This document shows, one piece after another, positions 25,494 to 34,436 of a stretch of DNA of 64,000 nucleotides. Made by a program: the position numbers and the translations under genes. The notes beneath the pieces were generated by a model. That model had not been told where the DNA came from, did no database searches, and was given only the letters and a program-made list of their open reading frames with translations. How positions within the stretch are numbered: position 1 is the first letter of the stretch; each line of letters starts with the position of its first letter. Origin of the DNA: Halanaerobiaceae bacterium ANBcell28 (GTDB lineage Bacteria > Bacillota > Halanaerobiia > Halanaerobiales > DTU029); assembly GCA_037623315.1 (NCBI GenBank), contig JBBJJH010000001.1:141019-205018 (forward strand), written 5' to 3'.

Positions 25494-26567
25494 CTAAACA
25501 TCGTAAGTATTCCAATTAAGAACTTCGCTTAGATCATTCCTATCTCGTGAACTTTCTTCAATTTTTAGATGATCATCACTTAAATATTGACCTTCTCCTG
25601 GGTAGCCAATTCCAATTACTGTTATCAGAACATTTTCTTCGGGTATATTTAAAGTTTCTTTAAAACCAACAGGATTAAACCCTGCTATAGGATGAGCTAG
25701 TAAACCCATTTGTGTTGCCTGAGTCAATAAATTGCCAACAGCAATACCAGTATCAAAGAGATAATAATCTCTATTGTCATTTAACTGACAATCAAAATCA
25801 GATCGTGAATGTACTGCAATGATTGCCGGTGTTTTTTCCATCCAATAGTTACCTGAAGGTATCTGCTCATATAATCTTTCTAACAAGTCTCTGTCATCTA
25901 TTATTGAAAAGCGCCAAGGCTGTTTATTGAAGCAAGACGGAGCTAAATGAGCTGCCTTGATAACTTGCTCCAAAATTTCTGGTGCCACTTTCTCTTCACT
26001 ATAAGCTCTACTGGCTCTACGAAATTTAATCTCAGGATTTATACGTAAATCTTCTGATACTACCTCTCTTAGTCCTTCAAGTACTTCTTCTACATGTCCT
26101 TTAACTTTAACACCATACCAAGCCTTTTTAACTCTACCCCATGGATCAAGAATAAAAGTAGAACGTAATATTGAACTAGCATTTTCTTTCAGCGCTTCAA
26201 AGCTTTTTGCAATTTTCTTATCTGGATCAGATAATAGTTCGATTTTTAGTTGATATTTCTCTTTAAAATCAGCTAAGTTCTCTACTTTGTCAGGAGAAAC
26301 GCCAACTACATTTATTGCTGGAATTTTAATATTACTCAGATCCTGTTCTGAATCACTTAAATTACCTTTTAAATCATCCATCTTGAAAGAAAGGAATTCA
26401 TCAATATTTTCAGAAAAAGCATTACATTCTTTTGTACATCCTGGGGTAAATGCTTTAGGATAGAAATATAATACTGTATAATTACCTAGATACTGCTTAC
26501 TATTAACTTCTTCTCCTTTATCATTCTTAGCAATAAAATCAGCTACTTTATCAAACTTTTTTAACAT
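25494..26567 (-). CDS. Bcp-type peroxiredoxin fused to a nitroreductase
   Basis: Residues 1 to about 170 form a thioredoxin-fold peroxiredoxin with peroxidatic Cys44 and Cys48 in FTPGCTKECNAFS. It has VVGVSPDK and STFILDPWGRVKKAWYGV, plus a loop insert of about 20 residues (MDDLKGNLSDSEQDL). Residues from about 172 to 357 form an FMN nitroreductase with RRASRAYSEEKV, AAHLAPSCFNKQPWRF, FDTGIAVGNLLTQATQMGLLAHPI and VITVIGIGYPGEG. Fusion could pass electrons from NAD(P)H/FMN to the peroxiredoxin. The ATG at 26567 follows TTGGAGTGAT. It is a single gene, likely for peroxide defence. Confidence 0.9.
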   Translation of the reverse strand: MLKKFDKVADFIAKNDKGEEVNSKQYLGNYTVLYFYPKAFTPGCTKECNAFSENIDEFLSFKMDDLKGNLSDSEQDLSNIKIPAINVVGVSPDKVENLADFKEKYQLKIELLSDPDKKIAKSFEALKENASSILRSTFILDPWGRVKKAWYGVKVKGHVEEVLEGLREVVSEDLRINPEIKFRRASRAYSEEKVAPEILEQVIKAAHLAPSCFNKQPWRFSIIDDRDLLERLYEQIPSGNYWMEKTPAIIAVHSRSDFDCQLNDNRDYYLFDTGIAVGNLLTQATQMGLLAHPIAGFNPVGFKETLNIPEENVLITVIGIGYPGEGQYLSDDHLKIEESSRDRNDLSEVLNWNTYDV

Positions 26568-26704
26568 AACTATCACTCCAATCTTAGTTTATGTATCATC
26601 TACTCTATCAGTAATGATTACTATAACTAATTATATGCTATTCATTTTATTTTGTCAAATGAAGCTAGGATAATGGCTATGTTTCAAATGCTAATATTAG
26701 AGAA

Positions 26705-26767
26705 TCATAAATTCTTTTCCGCCCTAGCCACTTTCAAGCGATTCTCTAAAACATAATTTTCTTCCAA
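26705..26767 (-). pseudogene. N-terminal stub of an XRE-family regulator
   Basis: Behind AGAGAGGTG, a TTG opens a 20-residue frame ending in LENRLKVARAEKNL, then TGA. That stretch is the usual start of small Cro/CI-type regulators, just before the first HTH helix. The rest of the gene is missing. Such regulators commonly sit beside DUF2178-type membrane proteins; a fragment of one lies 200 bases away on the other strand (26973), so both look like debris of one locus. Confidence 0.6.
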
Positions 26768-26876
26768 AGAAGCACCTCTCTATTTAAAATATATTAGATA
26801 ATATGTAAATATGTCAAAAATTCTTTACAAAATTTTAAGTAAGCTTTATATGGTTTTCTTCAATCTGACTTTCTGG

Positions 26877-26911
26877 AGAATTATTTCCGGGGAAATAATT
26901 CTTTTTTTGAT
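26877..26911 (+). terminator. Hairpin with U-run upstream of the DUF2178-like fragment
   Basis: AGAATTATTT and AAATAATTCT pair around CCGGGG, followed by TTTTTTTG on the plus strand. No gene on that strand ends here, so it is either a relic terminator or a leader hairpin. Confidence 0.6.
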
Positions 26912-26972
26912 AAGTTTCTTAATAAATTAACAATTTATCTTCCAAGTAATTAATTTATCTTAGAAAACAAAA

Positions 26973-27236
26973 TTGCTTATATTTAAATACAAAGAAGCTT
27001 TAAAGAATGATAAAAAACTAAAAGAAATATACATTGAAGAAAATGATGAACGTAGTAAAATGATTAAAGAAAAAAGTAATACACTAACTCTTGAGATAAT
27101 CCACTACATACTGGCGTTTGCTCTGGTAATCTCTTTAGCTATTAATAAAACTGTATTATATACTTTATTTGCTTTTGTTTTACTATTACTTATCAAAGAA
27201 TGGCTGACAAAGCTTTATTATGAAAGCAAGTATTAA
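26973..27236 (+). pseudogene. N-terminally truncated DUF2178-like membrane protein
   Basis: The frame encodes YKEALKNDKKLKEIYIEENDERSKMIKEKS followed by two hydrophobic helices (about 47-62 and 64-76), a layout seen in DUF2178-type membrane proteins, whose first helices come before IEENDER. Here they are missing. The only start is a TTG at 26973 with a stop (TAG) three codons upstream and no ribosome site. It is probably a decayed gene, although an 87-residue product cannot be ruled out. Confidence 0.6.
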
Positions 27237-27246
27237 TGTTTATATA

Positions 27247-27277
27247 GAAATAGGCTACCTTTAAAGGTAGCCTATTT
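27247..27277. terminator. Bidirectional terminator between the DUF2178-like fragment and carB
   Basis: AATAGGCTACCTTT and AAAGGTAGCCTATT form a perfect 14-bp stem with no spare loop bases at the centre. T-rich flanks on both sides suit the convergent genes. Confidence 0.7.
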
Positions 27278-27327
27278 GTTATGCTATATTTTTTACTCTA
27301 TATAGTTTATAATATATTTAAATTTCT

Positions 27328-30300
27328 CTATTTCTCCAGCATCTGATGGAAATCCTGAATGGCTTTTACTGAATAATCTTCTTTGCGAGCTGCTGCTATA
27401 CCATTAACACTGGCTTTAGTAGCAGTTGTTGTTGTAATATACGGTATCTTGTACTGGATAGCACCAGAACGAATATAGCTATCATCATCTTTACCCTGTT
27501 TACCAATTGGAGTATTGATAATTAATTGTATATCTCCATTTTTAATAGCATCTACTATATTGGGTCTGCCCTGGTTGATCTTGTTAATCGGGGTACTTTT
27601 TATACCCTGTTCTTCAAGATAATTATGTGTTCCTCCAGTTGCCAGTATTTCAAAACCCATCTCTACTAACTTTTTGGCTGATTCAAGAATCAATGGCTTA
27701 TCTTTTTCATTTACTGTTATTAAAACTTTACCTTCAAGTGGTAATCTAACACCTGAAGCTTCCTGTGCTTTATAAAATGCCATGGAATAGGAATCAGCAA
27801 TTCCCATTACTTCACCGGTAGCTTTCATTTCTGGTCCTAATACAGGATCAACATTTTTGAACATATTGAAAGGGAATACAGCTTCTTTTATACCAAAATA
27901 AGGTATTTCCCGTGTTTTTAAGTTCATATCTACTAAGGATTCTCCTAGCATAAGCCTTGTTGCTATTTGAGCCATATTGATTCCTGTAACTTTACTTACT
28001 AAAGGTACAGTTCTGGAAGCCCGTGGATTTGCTTCAATTATATATACTTTACCATCTGCTATAGCATATTGAATATTCATTAAACCTACAACTTCTAGCT
28101 CTTTAGCTATCTTTTCTGAATAATCTTCTATGGTAGCTATCTGTTCATCTGTAATATTAATGGCTGGTATTGAACAGGCACTATCTCCTGAGTGAATACC
28201 TGCTTCCTCAATATGCTCCATTATCGCAGCTACAAAGGTATCTTTTCCATCTGTCAGGGCATCTACTTCAGCTTCAATTGCATTTTCTAAGAATTTATCA
28301 ATTAAAATTGGATGGTCAGGTGAAACCTCATCTACTGCAGTTTGCACATATCTATCAAGACTAGCTTCATCATAGACTATTTCCATTCCTCTTCCACCTA
28401 GCACATATGACGGTCTTACCATTAGTGGATATCCAATTCTCCTGGCTATCTTTCTGGCTTCATCTATAGAGCGAGCAATATCACTTTCTGGCTGAGGGAT
28501 ATCTAGTTTAACCATCAATTCGCGGAATTGCTCTCTGTCTTCAGCAAAATCAATGCTGGCTGGTGATGTACCAAGAATTTTCACACCGGCCTTTTCCAAC
28601 TCTTCAGCTATATTTAGTGGTGTTTGACCACCAAATTGTACTATCATTCCTTCCGGCTTTTCTTTTTCATATATTCGTAATACATCTTCTACTGTTAATG
28701 GCTCAAAGTATAGTTTATTTGAAGTATCATAGTCAGTAGAAACAGTTTCTGGATTACAGTTAACCATCACAGAGTCATAGTCCATTTTATCAAGAGTAAA
28801 AGCAGCATGTACACAGGCATAATCAAACTCAATACCCTGTCCAATCCTATTAGGTCCTCCCCCTAAAATCATAATCTTCTTCCTGTCAGAAGTTTCTACT
28901 TTACTATCACTCTTATTATAGGTTGAGTAATAATACTCTCCATCTGCTCCACTAACCGGTACTATATCATAATCACTCTTTTTGTCATACTGATAGCGTT
29001 GTTCACGGAGTTTTTTCTCATCAGTATCAAGTATTTTAGCAAGATATTTATCTGAAAATCCTAATTCTTTTGCTTCTACTAAAATTGCCTCAGGTAATTC
29101 CTGTCCTTTATATCCTTTGATTTTTTCTTCAAAATCAACTAGTCTTTTCATTTCACTTAAGAACCATTCATCAATATATGTTATATCCTGAATTTCTTTA
29201 ATATTAATGCCTGCTTGCATAGCTTGATAAATCAAGAATATCCTTTCACTTGATGGTGTGCCTATAGCCTGTAGTATTTCTTCTTTCTTTAAATTTTTAA
29301 ATTTATTGATATTACCTAAACCATAACGCCCTATTTCCAGAGAACGGATTGCTTTTTGGAAGGCTTCCACAAAATTCTTACCAATACTCATGGCCTCACC
29401 TACAGCCATCATCTGTGTGCCTAACTTATCTTCAACTTCTGGGAACTTTTCAAAAGCCCAGCGTGCATATTTTACTACTACATAGTCTCCGGATGGCCTG
29501 TATTTGTCTAATGTGCCTTCTTTCCAATATGGTAATTCATCCAATCTATACCCAACAGCTAATATAGTAGAAATTCTAGCTATTGGAAAGCCTGTTGCTT
29601 TAGAAGCAAGGGCTGAGGATCTGGATGTACGTGGATTCATTTCAATTACTACTAAACGATCATCTTCTGGGTTATAAGCAAACTGGAAGTTGGCCCCACC
29701 AATAACTCCAATAGCATCGGCAATTTTGTAGCTATATTCCTCAATACGATCTTGTACCTTTTGAGCTACAGTCAACATTGGTGCTACACAGAAACTATCT
29801 CCAGTATGTACACCCATTGGATCTACATTTTCTATAAAGCAAATAGATATCTTTTTACCTGTATGATCTCTAACTAGTTCCAGTTCTAATTCCTGCCAGC
29901 CTATTACCGCTTCTTCTACTAATACCTGACTAATCATGCTGGCAGCTATACCCCGCTCAACAACTTCTCTAAGCTCCTCTACATTATAGACAATACCTCC
30001 ACCAGTACCACCCATGGTGTAAGCAGGGCGAATTACAACAGGATATGTAAATTCTTTAGCTATTTCTTCAGCTTCTTCTATTGAGTATGCAGGAGAACTT
30101 TTAGCCATGGGAACCCCAAGCTTTTTCATTTCTTCCTTGAAAATAATACGATCCTCTCCACGCTCAATTGCATCAGGTTGAATACCTATTATCTCCACAT
30201 TGTGTTTTTCTAAAATTCCTTCTTTGTCTAATTCAGAAGCAAGGTTTAAAGCAGTCTGTCCTCCAAGGTTAGGTAATAAAGCATCTGGTTTTTCAATTTC

Positions 30301-30534
30301 AATTATCTTTTCGACTGATTCCACAGTTAATGGCTCAATATATGTTCTATCAGCCATTTCAGGGTCAGTCATAATTGTAGCTGGATTTGAATTTACCAGA
30401 ACAATTTCATATCCTTCTTCTGTTAAAGCCTTACAAGCCTGAGTACCTGAATAATCAAACTCACAAGCCTGTCCAATCACTATAGGACCTGAACCAATAA
30501 TTAATACTTTACTTATATCTTCTCTTTTTGGCAT
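27328..30534 (-). CDS. carB: Carbamoyl-phosphate synthase large subunit
   Basis: CarB makes carbamoyl phosphate from ammonia (from glutamine through CarA), bicarbonate and two ATP, for pyrimidines and arginine. The 1068-residue protein has two ATP-grasp halves. The first starts VLIIGSGPIVIGQACEFDYSG, with FTYPVVIRPAYTMGGTGGG. The second starts IMILGGGPNRIGQGIEFDYA, with RIGYPLMVRPSYVLGGRGMEIV. The allosteric MGS-like domain is at the C-terminus (about 935-1068: ITVNEKDKP to VKAIQDFHQML). The usual partner carA is not adjacent, so it must lie elsewhere. Confidence 0.97.
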   Translation of the reverse strand: MPKREDISKVLIIGSGPIVIGQACEFDYSGTQACKALTEEGYEIVLVNSNPATIMTDPEMADRTYIEPLTVESVEKIIEIEKPDALLPNLGGQTALNLASELDKEGILEKHNVEIIGIQPDAIERGEDRIIFKEEMKKLGVPMAKSSPAYSIEEAEEIAKEFTYPVVIRPAYTMGGTGGGIVYNVEELREVVERGIAASMISQVLVEEAVIGWQELELELVRDHTGKKISICFIENVDPMGVHTGDSFCVAPMLTVAQKVQDRIEEYSYKIADAIGVIGGANFQFAYNPEDDRLVVIEMNPRTSRSSALASKATGFPIARISTILAVGYRLDELPYWKEGTLDKYRPSGDYVVVKYARWAFEKFPEVEDKLGTQMMAVGEAMSIGKNFVEAFQKAIRSLEIGRYGLGNINKFKNLKKEEILQAIGTPSSERIFLIYQAMQAGINIKEIQDITYIDEWFLSEMKRLVDFEEKIKGYKGQELPEAILVEAKELGFSDKYLAKILDTDEKKLREQRYQYDKKSDYDIVPVSGADGEYYYSTYNKSDSKVETSDRKKIMILGGGPNRIGQGIEFDYACVHAAFTLDKMDYDSVMVNCNPETVSTDYDTSNKLYFEPLTVEDVLRIYEKEKPEGMIVQFGGQTPLNIAEELEKAGVKILGTSPASIDFAEDREQFRELMVKLDIPQPESDIARSIDEARKIARRIGYPLMVRPSYVLGGRGMEIVYDEASLDRYVQTAVDEVSPDHPILIDKFLENAIEAEVDALTDGKDTFVAAIMEHIEEAGIHSGDSACSIPAINITDEQIATIEDYSEKIAKELEVVGLMNIQYAIADGKVYIIEANPRASRTVPLVSKVTGINMAQIATRLMLGESLVDMNLKTREIPYFGIKEAVFPFNMFKNVDPVLGPEMKATGEVMGIADSYSMAFYKAQEASGVRLPLEGKVLITVNEKDKPLILESAKKLVEMGFEILATGGTHNYLEEQGIKSTPINKINQGRPNIVDAIKNGDIQLIINTPIGKQGKDDDSYIRSGAIQYKIPYITTTTATKASVNGIAAARKEDYSVKAIQDFHQMLEK

Positions 30535-30645
30535 TAATAAAATCCCTCCTAAATGTAGTTAACTTATAAAAATTAAAACTTATATTTAAATCATATCATT
30601 TTTTTAGCCATCAGAATAAATATTCTGATAGCTAAATTATAGCTA

Positions 30646-30903
30646 TTATTCAATTATTGCTTCTTTCTCTTGCCTGCTCAAATTCTTTATTTCATACTCT
30701 CTTTTCATAGCCTCACTTCTAGTTTTAAATTCTTCATAATGTAGCAAGGCAACTGGCTTTCTAGCCTTAGTATATTTAGCACCTTTTCCCTGATTATGCT
30801 CCTTTACCCTTCTTTCTACGTCAGTCGTATAACCAGTATAATAAGTACCGTCTGCACATTCTACTATATAGGTATAATGTTTCTTTGATTTATATTTTAT
30901 CAT
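30646..30903 (-). CDS. GIY-YIG endonuclease domain protein (YhbQ-like)
   Basis: The 85-residue protein is a single GIY-YIG domain: HYTYIVECADGTYYTGYTTDVERRVKEHNQGKGAKYTKARKP, with the catalytic Arg (ERRVKEH) and the Glu in SEAMKREYEIKNLSRQEK. These stand-alone domains are common and may process damaged DNA; their function is not settled. The ATG at 30903 follows AAAGGTGATATCT; a longer frame upstream lacks a site. Confidence 0.92.
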   Translation of the reverse strand: MIKYKSKKHYTYIVECADGTYYTGYTTDVERRVKEHNQGKGAKYTKARKPVALLHYEEFKTRSEAMKREYEIKNLSRQEKEAIIE

Positions 30904-31007
30904 AGATATCACCTTTTGGCAAATAAATATACAAATTTTATGCATATATATAAATAATTTTATGATTTTATTCATTAAATTGAATATTTTATAATTTTTT
31001 TAATTAA

Positions 31008-31472
31008 TTATACATGATAATTGACTAGTTCTAAAAGATGCTGTTTTTCTTCTTTTATAAGCTTTTCTATAATAAGTGAAGTCTGCCCATCGTTATGAGC
31101 AAGCATTTCTTGATAAAAGAGTATAGAATCTTTTTCTGCATAAATAGCTAATTGTAAAGCCTCTTTAATATCCTCTATTTTTACTGTTTCATCAGCGGGA
31201 AAAACGGAAAACTCTACTATTGATTGCAAATATGCACTAACTTCAGGATCATATACATACTCTGCTTCCTTCTTTGTTTGTTCAGATATTATATTACTTA
31301 TTTCTATAAAGCGCTGATAATGATCTTTTTCATCTTTCGCTAATTTTAAAAACAATTCCTTCAAGTCTTTATTTTTACTTATTTTAGCTTGATTTGTATA
31401 AAATTCATAACCCCTTTTTTCAATATCTTTAGCCATTTCAATTACTTCAAGAGCATTATATCTGTTTTGCAA
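31008..31472 (-). CDS. Ferritin-like (rubrerythrin-type) diiron protein
   Basis: The 154-residue protein is a four-helix bundle with the diiron ligands expected for rubrerythrin-like proteins: EKRGYEFY (Glu on helix 1), DEKDHYQRF (ExxH-type on helix 2), EKDSILFYQEM and EEKQHLLELV (helices 3 and 4). It lacks the C-terminal rubredoxin domain. Such proteins reduce hydrogen peroxide in anaerobes or store iron. It lies just after the ptsI gene on the same strand but 66 bases away. Confidence 0.85.
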   Translation of the reverse strand: MQNRYNALEVIEMAKDIEKRGYEFYTNQAKISKNKDLKELFLKLAKDEKDHYQRFIEISNIISEQTKKEAEYVYDPEVSAYLQSIVEFSVFPADETVKIEDIKEALQLAIYAEKDSILFYQEMLAHNDGQTSLIIEKLIKEEKQHLLELVNYHV

Positions 31473-31538
31473 AGTAAACCCCTCCTTATATTAATAATTG
31501 TTTTAAAACATATCTAATTTTAACTTAAACATTAAATC

Positions 31539-33263
31539 TTAAATATCTCCAAATTTACTGTTTAAATATTCTTCTATCTCAGAAGAAAGTCCCATACTTA
31601 AAACTTTCTTTAAATGGTAATCTAATGCTGTTCTATCTAACTTTCGAACCTTATCTTTTATTTCAAGGATATATCCACTACTCATACTTAGCTCTGTAAT
31701 ACCCATTGCTACAAAAAGAGGTAACAAAAGCTTGTTAGCTGCCGTCTCTCCACAGACACTAACCCATATACCATTATCATGTGCTGCCTTTACAACCTGT
31801 TTAATCATTCGTAAAACAGCTGGATGATAGGCTGAGTATAGTTTATTAATTTTGCTATTTGTTCGATCTACAGCCAGAGTATATTGTATTAAATCATTTG
31901 TTCCAATACTAAAGAAATCTACTTCCCTAGCAAAAAGATCTGCTAAAACAGCTGTAGATGGTACCTCTATCATCATACCAATTTCTATATCACGATTATA
32001 TTCTATATTTTCTTCTTCTAATTGATTTTTCAGATCTATTAATAAAGCCTTAGCTTCTCTTAGTTCTTCAATTGAAGAAATAAATGGAAGGAGTATTTTT
32101 ATATTACCATAGATACTTGCTCTTAGTAAAGCCTTTAATTGTATTTTAAAAATCTCTTGCTTATCTAAGGATATTCTTATTCCTCGCCAGCCTAAAAATG
32201 GATTGACTTCTTCCGGTGCATTAAAATATGCAAGATCCTTATCACCACCAATATCTAATGTCCTGATAACCACAATCCTATTTGACATTTTTTCAGCTAC
32301 ATGTTTATATATTTTAAACTGTCTTTCTTCATCGAAAAGATGTTTTTCTTTCATGTAGAGAAATTCTGTTCTTAAAAGACCAATTCCATCTCCATTTACT
32401 TTTTGAACTGATGCTATTTCATTTAAGGTGTTTATGTTTGCAGCTATATCTATTTTAAAACCATCTCGTGTAATAGCTTCTTTTTCTCTAAGATCAAGGA
32501 GTTTTTCTTCTTGTTTATTATATACAGCGATTTTGCTTTTATAGCGTTCCAATATATTAATATCTGGATTTATTAATACAACCCCTGCATTACCATCTAC
32601 AATAACAGTATCATTATGTCTTATAATATCCAATATATTTTCTTCTACATTTATTACTGCTGGTATCATCAAACTCTTCGCTATAATAGTAGTATGTGCA
32701 GTTAAACCCCCTTTTGTCAAAACAAAAGCACTTAGTTCTTCTTTATCCATTAGAGTTGTTTCAGAAGGACTCAGGTCTTCTGCAAATACTACTGCATTTT
32801 CTGGTAAACTTTCCAGCGAATTTATTTTACCTTCAAGTGCTCTCAAAAGGTGTTCAGCAACATCTTGAATATCTTTCAATCTTTCTTTAAAATAATCACT
32901 GTCTAGTTTTCTAAACTTATCTGCAATATCTTCCATAGCTTTTTCAATAGCTGATTCTACATTTATTTTATCTTCTTTTATTATATCTTTAATAGTTTCA
33001 TCTAGAACAGGATCATTTAACATATAAAGATGAGCGTCAAATATTTGTGATTCCATCAAACCTATGTCTTCAACTGCTTTTTCTTTTATTTTTCTTAAGT
33101 ACTTGTTTGCCTTTATTTTAGCTTCACTAAACTTATTTATCTCATCAGATATCTGACTTTCGTCTATTTGATAACTTTCAATTATAGTTTTTTTCTTTGA
33201 ATATTTAAATGCCGTACCTATTACGATACCCTTAGATGCAGGTATCCCTTTAAACGATTTCAT
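31539..33263 (-). CDS. ptsI: Phosphoenolpyruvate-protein phosphotransferase (PTS enzyme I)
   Basis: Enzyme I takes phosphate from PEP and hands it to HPr. The 574-residue protein has the HPr-binding N-terminal domain and the active His190 in TKGGLTAHTTIIAKS. The C-terminal PEP-binding TIM barrel has GDGIGLLRTEFLYM, VIRTLDIGGDKDL, GIGMMIEVPSTAVLADLFA-type and SIGTNDLIQYTLAVDR motifs. It overlaps the upstream 1-phosphofructokinase gene by 14 bases, tying PTS and fructose use together. ptsH lies 10 kb away (20953). No sugar-specific enzyme II is in the window. Confidence 0.97.
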   Translation of the reverse strand: MKSFKGIPASKGIVIGTAFKYSKKKTIIESYQIDESQISDEINKFSEAKIKANKYLRKIKEKAVEDIGLMESQIFDAHLYMLNDPVLDETIKDIIKEDKINVESAIEKAMEDIADKFRKLDSDYFKERLKDIQDVAEHLLRALEGKINSLESLPENAVVFAEDLSPSETTLMDKEELSAFVLTKGGLTAHTTIIAKSLMIPAVINVEENILDIIRHNDTVIVDGNAGVVLINPDINILERYKSKIAVYNKQEEKLLDLREKEAITRDGFKIDIAANINTLNEIASVQKVNGDGIGLLRTEFLYMKEKHLFDEERQFKIYKHVAEKMSNRIVVIRTLDIGGDKDLAYFNAPEEVNPFLGWRGIRISLDKQEIFKIQLKALLRASIYGNIKILLPFISSIEELREAKALLIDLKNQLEEENIEYNRDIEIGMMIEVPSTAVLADLFAREVDFFSIGTNDLIQYTLAVDRTNSKINKLYSAYHPAVLRMIKQVVKAAHDNGIWVSVCGETAANKLLLPLFVAMGITELSMSSGYILEIKDKVRKLDRTALDYHLKKVLSMGLSSEIEEYLNSKFGDI

Positions 33264-34188
33264 CTAGCTCCACCCCATCAATCAGTTTTATATTATCTTT
33301 CATCTTATTTAAGTTATTTTGATTTATGGTTTTTCCACTAATAAAAAGACTGGCTACATTTGTAGCAAATTTACTCATTTCCTGAAAAGAAAATTCTTCA
33401 TTAATAGCTATAGAAAGAGCTCCAACCATAGAATCTCCCGCGCCAACTGTACTCTCAAATATTTCTAGTTTTGGAGGAAGTGTATGATAATACTCATCTT
33501 TTTGTATATAAAGAGCTCCTTTTTCACCTAAGGATATAACTACCGTATTAATCCCCTGATCTATTAAGTCATTAGCTGCTATAATTATATCACTAATTTG
33601 CTTCAATTCTTTGTTCATTAAGACTCTAAGCTCTTCAATATTGGGTTTTATCAAATAAGGCTGACTTTTAATCCCTAACTCTAAAGCCTGACCTGATGTA
33701 TCTAATATAGTTTTTACATTTTCTTTTTTGGCCAGGGATATCAATTGTGAATATGCATCAGGGGATAAACCCTGAGGCAAACTACCTGCAAGGACCAAAA
33801 TTTTTGATCTCTTAAGCTCTTTCTTAAATATCTTCAGGAAATTTGAATAATCTTCAATACTAATACTACCTTTCTGATTAATTTCTGTTTCTCGCCCATC
33901 CTCTTCTACTATTTTTATGTTTTCACGTGTTTTTTCATTAATCCAGGATATATTAATAGGTATTTTTTCTTCCCTTAATATATTTTCCAAATGCTTGCCT
34001 GTGTACCCTCCTAATAAACTAATCGCCTGAACTTCTCTACCAAGCTTATGTACTATTCTGGCAACATTAATTCCTTTACCTCCTGCTCTTTCAATTGCTT
34101 TATCAGCACGATTTAATTGACCTATATCTAATATAGGCAGTTTTATAATTTTATCTAATGCAGGATTTAATGTTACAGTTGTTATCAT
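33250..34188 (-). CDS. fruK: 1-phosphofructokinase family sugar kinase (FruK/LacC type)
   Basis: The 312-residue PfkB-fold protein starts TVTLNPALDKIIKLP, with GGKGINVARIVHKLG, LVLAGSLPQGL and the anion-hole and catalytic Asp motif TVGAGDSMVGAL. The TLNPALD start marks the 1-phosphofructokinase/tagatose-6-phosphate kinase branch. Coupling with ptsI favours fructose 1-phosphate made by a PTS permease, but tagatose 6-phosphate is possible. Start ATG at 34188 follows the promoter region in which a DUF3243 stub lies. Confidence 0.88.
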   Translation of the reverse strand: MITTVTLNPALDKIIKLPILDIGQLNRADKAIERAGGKGINVARIVHKLGREVQAISLLGGYTGKHLENILREEKIPINISWINEKTRENIKIVEEDGRETEINQKGSISIEDYSNFLKIFKKELKRSKILVLAGSLPQGLSPDAYSQLISLAKKENVKTILDTSGQALELGIKSQPYLIKPNIEELRVLMNKELKQISDIIIAANDLIDQGINTVVISLGEKGALYIQKDEYYHTLPPKLEIFESTVGAGDSMVGALSIAINEEFSFQEMSKFATNVASLFISGKTINQNNLNKMKDNIKLIDGVELDEIV

Positions 34189-34249
34189 GATACTCTCGCT
34201 CCTTGAAATTAGCTAATATAATATCTTTATATTACATTATACAGGAAAT

Positions 34250-34348
34250 TTATAAGAAATGAAAATGCATACCTATGCTTTGTCCAATATCAACAGCCTG
34301 TCCGATAGTCTGCTTCCATCTATCCCAGTCCTCAACTCTATCGACCAT
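34250..34348 (-). pseudogene. Truncated DUF3243-like small gene
   Basis: From an ATG just after a good GGGAGGTAA site, a 32-residue frame reads MVDRVEDWDRWKQTIGQAVD and then IGQSIGMHFHFL, then stops. The first 27 residues fit the DUF3243 start (nWdqWkxfLgqaVdxaxxxGM), a small family of spore formers, but the second half (about 40 residues) is gone. It is probably a relic, cut where the promoter region of the sugar-kinase gene now starts. Confidence 0.6.
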
Positions 34349-34436
34349 TTTTCATATTACCTCCCTATTTTATCTTATATTTTCAAATATATAAAGTTCT
34401 TTTTTATACTTAATATAATACCCAGGGCAAATGAAA

